From the NCBI GenBank assembly GCA_964481575.1, contig CAYZTR010000003.1, forward strand, positions 25,148 to 89,147: a stretch of DNA of 64,000 nucleotides, read 5' to 3'. This DNA comes from UQRS01 sp964481575. GTDB lineage: Bacteria; Bacillota; Clostridia; Oscillospirales; Acutalibacteraceae. The notes below the pieces were generated by a model. The model saw only the letters and a program-made list of their open reading frames with translations, made no database searches and was not told where the DNA came from. Below are positions 60,288-64,000 of the stretch, in pieces (the first letter of the stretch is position 1; every line of letters begins with the position of its first letter). The position numbers were made by a program, and so were the translations under genes.

Positions 60288-61232
60288 CTACGCTTGCTGG
60301 CTGACGGTATCGCAAAAAACCGTCTCCACCAGTTTGTCACTGCTTTCGGGAGAATACCGCCAGCGGGGCAGATAATTCCCAGTATAGAAATACTCGGCTG
60401 GGCTATGAATCGGCTCCCCTGGGAAGGCATCTATAATAATCAACTTTACCTTCATCTTATCCGGCAGCAGATTTTTGATATAAACACTGGCATTCTGGCC
60501 GATCTTGGCGCCGGGATGAGGCTCAGCCAATCCGGCCAGGTTGGGGGTCAGTTCCACAAAAACCCCATAGGTTTCCACCGAGCGGATAATACCCGATACG
60601 GTTTCCCCCAGGGAAAAGCAAGCGGCATTTTCCTCCCAGGTGCCCAGCAGTTCCTTGTGGGAAAGGGTTATGCGGCCCAAAACATCCCGACTTTTTACCA
60701 CCACCCGGATATCATCCCCGGTGCGAAACCGATCGGATGGATGTGAAATCCGGGACACTGAAATGGAGTCAATGGGAAGCAATGCCGCAATCCCGCAGCC
60801 CACATCGCAAAAAGCGCCAAAATGATCCAAATGGGTCACCCGTGCCGGGATCACCTGACCGGGCTTCAGTAAAGATAAATATTCATTTTGACACCGGCGT
60901 TGTGCCTCCCGCCGGGACAAAATGGCATAAGGACGGCCGTCTGATCCCAAATTTACCGATTGCACCTGAAAGGCCACCGGTTTCCCTACCCGGGAAATCA
61001 AGGCGATGTCCCGGGTCTTACCCTCAGCAATTCCCAAAGCCCCTTCCTCTCTTGGAATAATCCCCCGCATACAGCCCAGATTCACCGTTAAATTATGGCT
61101 GTTATCACACAGGATCACCGGTGCCTCCAGAATCTCCCCCCGCGCGGCCGCTTCTGTCAGACGCATGGCAGAGGTAAAATATTGCCGGTTTTTCGGCGTG
61201 TTACAAAGATACCCTTCCGGAAAAAATTGCAT
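60288..61232 (-). CDS. S1 domain RNA-binding protein
   Basis: 314 residues. Two S1/OB domains (about 125-190, KPGQVIPARVTHLDHFGAFCDVG; about 205-265, LGETVSGIIRSVETYGVFVEL) follow a less typical N-terminal domain with YAILSRREAQRR. It resembles short, partial S1-like proteins of Clostridia that are not core ribosomal S1. Probably binds RNA or ribosomes. Monocistronic, between convergent terminators. The 310-bp region upstream to 61543 contains only the promoter of the next gene. Confidence 0.82.
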   Translation of the reverse strand: MQFFPEGYLCNTPKNRQYFTSAMRLTEAAARGEILEAPVILCDNSHNLTVNLGCMRGIIPREEGALGIAEGKTRDIALISRVGKPVAFQVQSVNLGSDGRPYAILSRREAQRRCQNEYLSLLKPGQVIPARVTHLDHFGAFCDVGCGIAALLPIDSISVSRISHPSDRFRTGDDIRVVVKSRDVLGRITLSHKELLGTWEENAACFSLGETVSGIIRSVETYGVFVELTPNLAGLAEPHPGAKIGQNASVYIKNLLPDKMKVKLIIIDAFPGEPIHSPAEYFYTGNYLPRWRYSPESSDKLVETVFCDTVSQQA

Positions 61233-61451
61233 CGTTTTTTATCCTCCCGTCTCTTGACCGGGACAAGGCCGAGCGCCGTTATTCCCGACCGCTACCCTTC
61301 TCCCGGTTTTCTATCCGATGCAAATATATGTACCGGCAGCAAAATTTATGAACAGGAAACCTCACGCAGTATTTGTTCTGACACAGCTGAATCATTTCCT
61401 TGTCCATCACACGCCATCGCAAAAAACGATGCAATCTGCGGCAACTGTTGC

Positions 61452-61480
61452 TTGCACCCTTACAGGAAAACTGCTATACT
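61452..61480 (+). promoter_or_regulatory. Promoter for the YjdF-like gene
   Basis: TTGCAC (61452-61457), 17-nt spacer, TATACT (61475-61480). The surrounding 61233-61543 gap has no gene. Confidence 0.75.
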
Positions 61481-61543
61481 ATGGATATTAGAATCGCTAT
61501 TTATATTGGCTGCCCTCCAAAAAACATGGAAAGAGGATTCAAC

Positions 61544-62317
61544 ATGCTAAAAAACAAAAAATGTATTACCAAAATTGTTTATTATCTGGTACTTGCCAGC
61601 TTTGTGATCCCGATTCTGTTCCTGATCTATCGAATCGTCGCCACCCAGCACATAGACATTTCCGACCCGGAATATCGGTCCAGGGCAGATTACGTACTTA
61701 TGCTGGTGGAATGCATTCTGGGAATCATCGTGATCCATGTGCCGACCTTTCTCTCCCGGCGTTTTTCCTTTGAATTGCCTAACAGCCTTTACCTGATGTA
61801 TATTGTGTTCCTGTACTGTGCCATCTTCCTGGGAGAGGTCGGCAGTTTCTATTACTTGGTTCCCCATTGGGATGTGGTGCTCCATGCTTTCAGCAGTCTG
61901 ATGGCCGGCAGTTTTGGTTTTATGGTGGTGGATATTCTCAACGAGAACAAACGGGTCACCATGCACCTGTCCCCGCTATTTGTGGCGTTGTTCGCATTTT
62001 GCTTTGCCGTTTCCATCGGGTCACTGTGGGAGATTTATGAATTTACCTTTGACGGTTTGCTGGGACTGAATATGCAGAAATTTCTTTTGGCGGACGGTAC
62101 CCAACTGGCCGGTCATCAGGCTCTGGGCGATACCATGAAGGATATTATTGTAGATTGTCTTGGCGCACTCACAGCCTCCATCTTGGGCTACGTATTCCTG
62201 AAGCGGAAACAAAGCCGAGCCAAAACCGAAGGTTTGACTGCCGTTTACAATGTCTCAGAGCAAGTTTGTCAGAATGCGAAAAATTCTTGTGGCAATGAGC
62301 AAACCGAAAGCGTCTGA
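61544..62317 (+). CDS. YjdF/DUF2238-like membrane protein
   Basis: 257 residues from the ATG at 61544 (AGAGGA upstream). About six membrane helices. PHWDVVLHAFSSLMAGSFGF and SIGSLWEIYEFTFDGLLG hold the His/Asp/Glu residues of the YjdF-like family (hWDxxxH), and DTMKDIIVDCLGALTASILGY the third conserved acidic stretch. The charged residues in the membrane suggest metal or lipid binding. Function unknown. Polar C-terminal tail. Confidence 0.75.
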   Translation: MLKNKKCITKIVYYLVLASFVIPILFLIYRIVATQHIDISDPEYRSRADYVLMLVECILGIIVIHVPTFLSRRFSFELPNSLYLMYIVFLYCAIFLGEVGSFYYLVPHWDVVLHAFSSLMAGSFGFMVVDILNENKRVTMHLSPLFVALFAFCFAVSIGSLWEIYEFTFDGLLGLNMQKFLLADGTQLAGHQALGDTMKDIIVDCLGALTASILGYVFLKRKQSRAKTEGLTAVYNVSEQVCQNAKNSCGNEQTESV

Positions 62318-62443
62318 CACAAAAAAATGAATAATAATTTATTTTTCCATCTATGAAACAAAAGCCCTTCGACCAGGGTGCAGTATCGTAACGAAGGTTT
62401 TAAAAACGAACACAACCAGCTGTGATATTTGTTTCATGAGGTA

Positions 62444-62472
62444 TTGACAAAAATAAAATCATGTGATATAAT
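62444..62472 (+). promoter_or_regulatory. Perfect consensus promoter before riboswitch
   Basis: TTGACA (62444-62449), 17-nt spacer, TATAAT (62467-62472). Transcription would start at about 62479, ten nt before the aptamer. Confidence 0.9.
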
Positions 62473-62488
62473 GCAGCAAATTAAATAA

Positions 62489-62564
62489 TTGCCAAACCTG
62501 TGGAAACGCGGTGACGGAAAGCTTTGGAGTCTAATGCTGAAAAGCAATGACAGTCCGGTTGCAA
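62489..62564 (+). promoter_or_regulatory. Class I cyclic-di-GMP riboswitch (GEMM-I)
   Basis: The aptamer order matches GEMM-I: P1 TTGC (62489-62492) with GCAA (62561-62564), conserved CAAACC after it, a GAAA tetraloop contributor (62503-62506), GGTGACGGAAAGC, GTCTAATGC, then GACAGTCCGG leading into GGTTGC. These bind cyclic di-GMP between two parallel stems. Downstream an ACGGGC/GCCCGT hairpin (62580-62602) precedes the start codon and may be the expression platform; it lacks a T run after it. The controlled gene is a broken secreted protein. Confidence 0.85.
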
Positions 62565-62624
62565 ATCTAATGATTCTGCACGGGCTGTTTTTTATTGCCC
62601 GTAAGCAAAAAGGAGACATTTATT

Positions 62625-63160
62625 ATGAAAAAATTAGTATCTGCTATTCTTGTGTTGATGATGGTTGTAGCTACAATTCCGGCTTTGGATGTAAGTGCAT
62701 CTAATATTGTTTATTCTGACCATCTAACATACAACAACAAAAATGGCTATGATTACGACATCACCGACAGTGTGATTGCTTGGGTTAAACAGGCGAAAGG
62801 CGCTCTCGTTTGAGTAGCTGCAAATGACACCCGTAGCGATAATGAAATTATTGCGCAAGCAAAGAACGCTGACACATCATTGGCAAGTGCTACAGAAACA
62901 TTTGTTGTTTTGAGGGGTGAGGGTCTGAAAAGACTCCCAATACAAATGGTTCACAGGCAACAATCACTTTATATACCGTATATATCAGCGCAAACGGAAA
63001 ACTTATAATGAGTATCAACGGCGCATACAGCCACTTTGTCAAGGGAACTTCTGCGAACAACAGCCAACCGACAGAGCCTGAAAATCCGCCTGTTTCCGAG
63101 CCCGAAAATCCCCCTGTTTCCGAAGATGGCGAAAAAATGAATATCAGAATCGACACACCC
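62625..63160 (+). pseudogene. Broken secreted protein gene under c-di-GMP riboswitch
   Basis: The ATG at 62625 has AAGGAG 9 nt upstream and starts a signal peptide (LVSAILVLMMVVATIPALDVSA). The frame stops at TGA (62811-62813) but continues in frame (VAANDTRSDNEIIAQAKNAD), and near 62930 a frameshift is needed to reach KTPNTNGSQATITLYTVYIS and later PENPPVSEPENPPVSE, a proline-rich linker with an 8-residue repeat. Two lesions therefore break the gene. The original product was exported with a wall or membrane linker; no domain is recognised. The region is AT-richer than the rest. Confidence 0.75.
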
Positions 63161-63224
63161 TACCGAAAGATCTTTCGGCACACAAAAAATTGCAGTCCTA
63201 TATCCTGCAATTTGAAGCGTCTTT

Positions 63225-63655
63225 GGTAAAAAAAGCGCGAAAACGCTGATAAGCAGCACAAGGTGTCGGTCAATAAGGCAAAGGAGAATATTGTAACGCT
63301 GAAACGGCATGGTGAAAATTTGGACACCCTTTCAAGCGTATCTATGAGGATTATGGTTTTAGGTTGGATTGCAGCGGAACGCTGGATAAACTATCCTTAG
63401 CATATGAGGATGGCCAGAAAAAGGTCAATCAAACAATTGAAAAATTACAGACCTTAATTAACACGGGTGAGCAAAACGAATTTGACCTACAACAATTTCT
63501 CAAATAAGTTCGCAAGTATACCGATCCAAAGGAACCAACTCCTGAACTGCTGAACGACTTAGTTGACAAAATCGCGATATGTTCCCGACAAGAATAGCGG
63601 GAAGCGTAAGCAAAAATTGAAATTTACTACAAGGCTGCCGGAACTATGAATATCT
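63225..63655 (+). pseudogene. Decayed serine recombinase C-terminus
   Basis: In shifting frames with stops the translation reads KAKENIVTLKRHGENLDTL, then a frameshift, KRIYEDYGFRLD, LQQFLK, VRKYTDPKEPTPELLNDLVD and finally KIEIYYKAAG. This order and wording is the C-terminal coiled coil and DUF4368-like end of Tn-type serine recombinases. Stops occur at about 63505 and after 63590, and the N-terminal catalytic part is absent. It is different from the recombinase in feoB. A relic of a second mobile element. Confidence 0.8.
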
Positions 63656-63854
63656 GTAAGGATAACTGTTTCACAGATAACGGCAGAAAAGAGGGTTGGC
63701 AAAAAAAGAAACCCGCCCAAACGCAGAATGGCGGCACAGTTTTCGCTGTACCGCCACACTACATAAATACTTCGATATCGCACCTCGGCATAGCCGGAGA
63801 GCCTTTGTTGCATCAGAAAATCACGGATCGATTCAAAGACTTCCTGATATTGGA

Positions 63855-63886
63855 AACCGCTTCCCACCGATAGATGGGAAGCGGTT
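63855..63886. terminator. Hairpin near the window end
   Basis: AACCGCTTCCCA (63855-63866) pairs perfectly with TGGGAAGCGGTT (63875-63886); CTTTAAAAG follows on the plus strand. It may end the dockerin gene on the minus strand or the relic on the plus strand. Confidence 0.6.
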
Positions 63887-63926
63887 CTTTAAAAGAATTT
63901 TACAAGCAACGCCGGAAGCGCAGAGG

Positions 63927-64000
63927 TTATGCGGTTAGGATGGCCTTCCGGAGCAGCACAACGTCGGTAACACTCAATTTGCTGTCACTGTTCAAGTCAC
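63927..64000 (-). CDS. C-terminal dockerin of a gene extending beyond the window
   Basis: Reading from the window edge on the minus strand gives GDLNSDSKLSVTDVVLLRKA-ILTA and a TAA stop at 63927-63929. This is the second repeat of a type I dockerin at the extreme C-terminus of a protein, matching those in the GH97 and GH76 gene products here. The rest of the gene lies past position 64000, so its catalytic domain is unknown. Confidence 0.85.
   Translation of the reverse strand, partial: DLNSDSKLSVTDVVLLRKAILTA

Noticed and set aside
62811..62813. TGA as a recoded selenocysteine codon
   Set aside because: A frameshift follows near 62930 and no selenocysteine element was seen, so decay is simpler.
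1..64000. CRISPR arrays, tRNA, rRNA or replication origin
   Set aside because: No regularly spaced repeats, cloverleaf with conserved TTC-loop sequence, rRNA motifs or DnaA-box cluster was noticed by eye; a tRNAscan and covariance search would be decisive.

Overview
The window comes from a moderately GC-rich, Gram-positive, anaerobic gut or rumen Clostridia, most likely Oscillospiraceae/Ruminococcaceae. The reasons are a Gls24/DAK2/RecG neighbourhood, a BofC-like protein, TTG starts behind strong Shine-Dalgarno sites, consensus sigma-A promoters, an FeoAB pair, and several secreted glycosidases carrying type I dockerins of the cellulosome kind. This placement is inferred from gene content; no rRNA or tRNA gene was seen.

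Layout. 1-5.4 kb: end of an ABC solute-binding protein, then Asp23/Gls24, DAK2 and recG. 5.4-9.9 kb: two small genes opposite a large dockerin-bearing GH97 glycosidase. 10-12.7 kb: an overlapping McrB-like ATPase plus an unrecognised partner. 12.8-19.8 kb: GH43-like protein, membrane-anchored XRE regulator, cca, an 88-aa protein with its own promoter, PBP1A and a BofC-like protein. 19.9-25.8 kb: feoA and a feoB cut in two by a 3,542-bp integrative element. The element carries a large serine recombinase, an FAD/Rieske oxidoreductase and a small ferritin-like protein, and is flanked by a 7-bp direct repeat. Deleting it restores a 690-codon feoB in frame. 25.9-31.3 kb: a two-component system, an ArsB/NhaD-type permease and a cytidylate-kinase-like protein.

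31.3-34.2 kb: a coupled operon of HPr-kinase-like, PqqD-like, Sec11/SipW-type peptidase and nucleotidyltransferase genes, resembling a peptide-modification cassette without an obvious precursor. 34.3-38.4 kb: a heterodimeric ABC exporter under a MarR regulator whose promoter is bracketed by an inverted repeat. 38.5-39.4 kb: an isolated DUF2806 gene. 39.5-44.9 kb: purE-M-N-O-H-D, where the usual bifunctional PurH is split into AICAR transformylase and archaeal-type PurO. 45.2-50.2 kb: DnaD and DnaC-like primosome genes, ApbE opposite a NusG-II/Gx-transporter pair resembling the core of flavin-based extracellular electron transfer, pyrE and a lipoprotein. 51-57.7 kb: three dockerin-bearing GH76-type alpha-mannanases downstream of yifB. 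58-62.3 kb: another two-component system, an S1-domain protein and a YjdF-like membrane protein. 62.4-64 kb: a consensus promoter and a class I cyclic-di-GMP riboswitch in front of a broken secreted-protein gene, a decayed serine recombinase, and the last codons of another dockerin protein.

The main themes are polysaccharide breakdown by dockerin-docked enzymes (GH97, three GH76, a terminal dockerin), iron and redox functions (FeoAB, Rieske oxidoreductase, ApbE/EetAB-like), and mobile DNA that has interrupted or eroded host genes. The most notable object is the in-frame, potentially reversible interruption of feoB.
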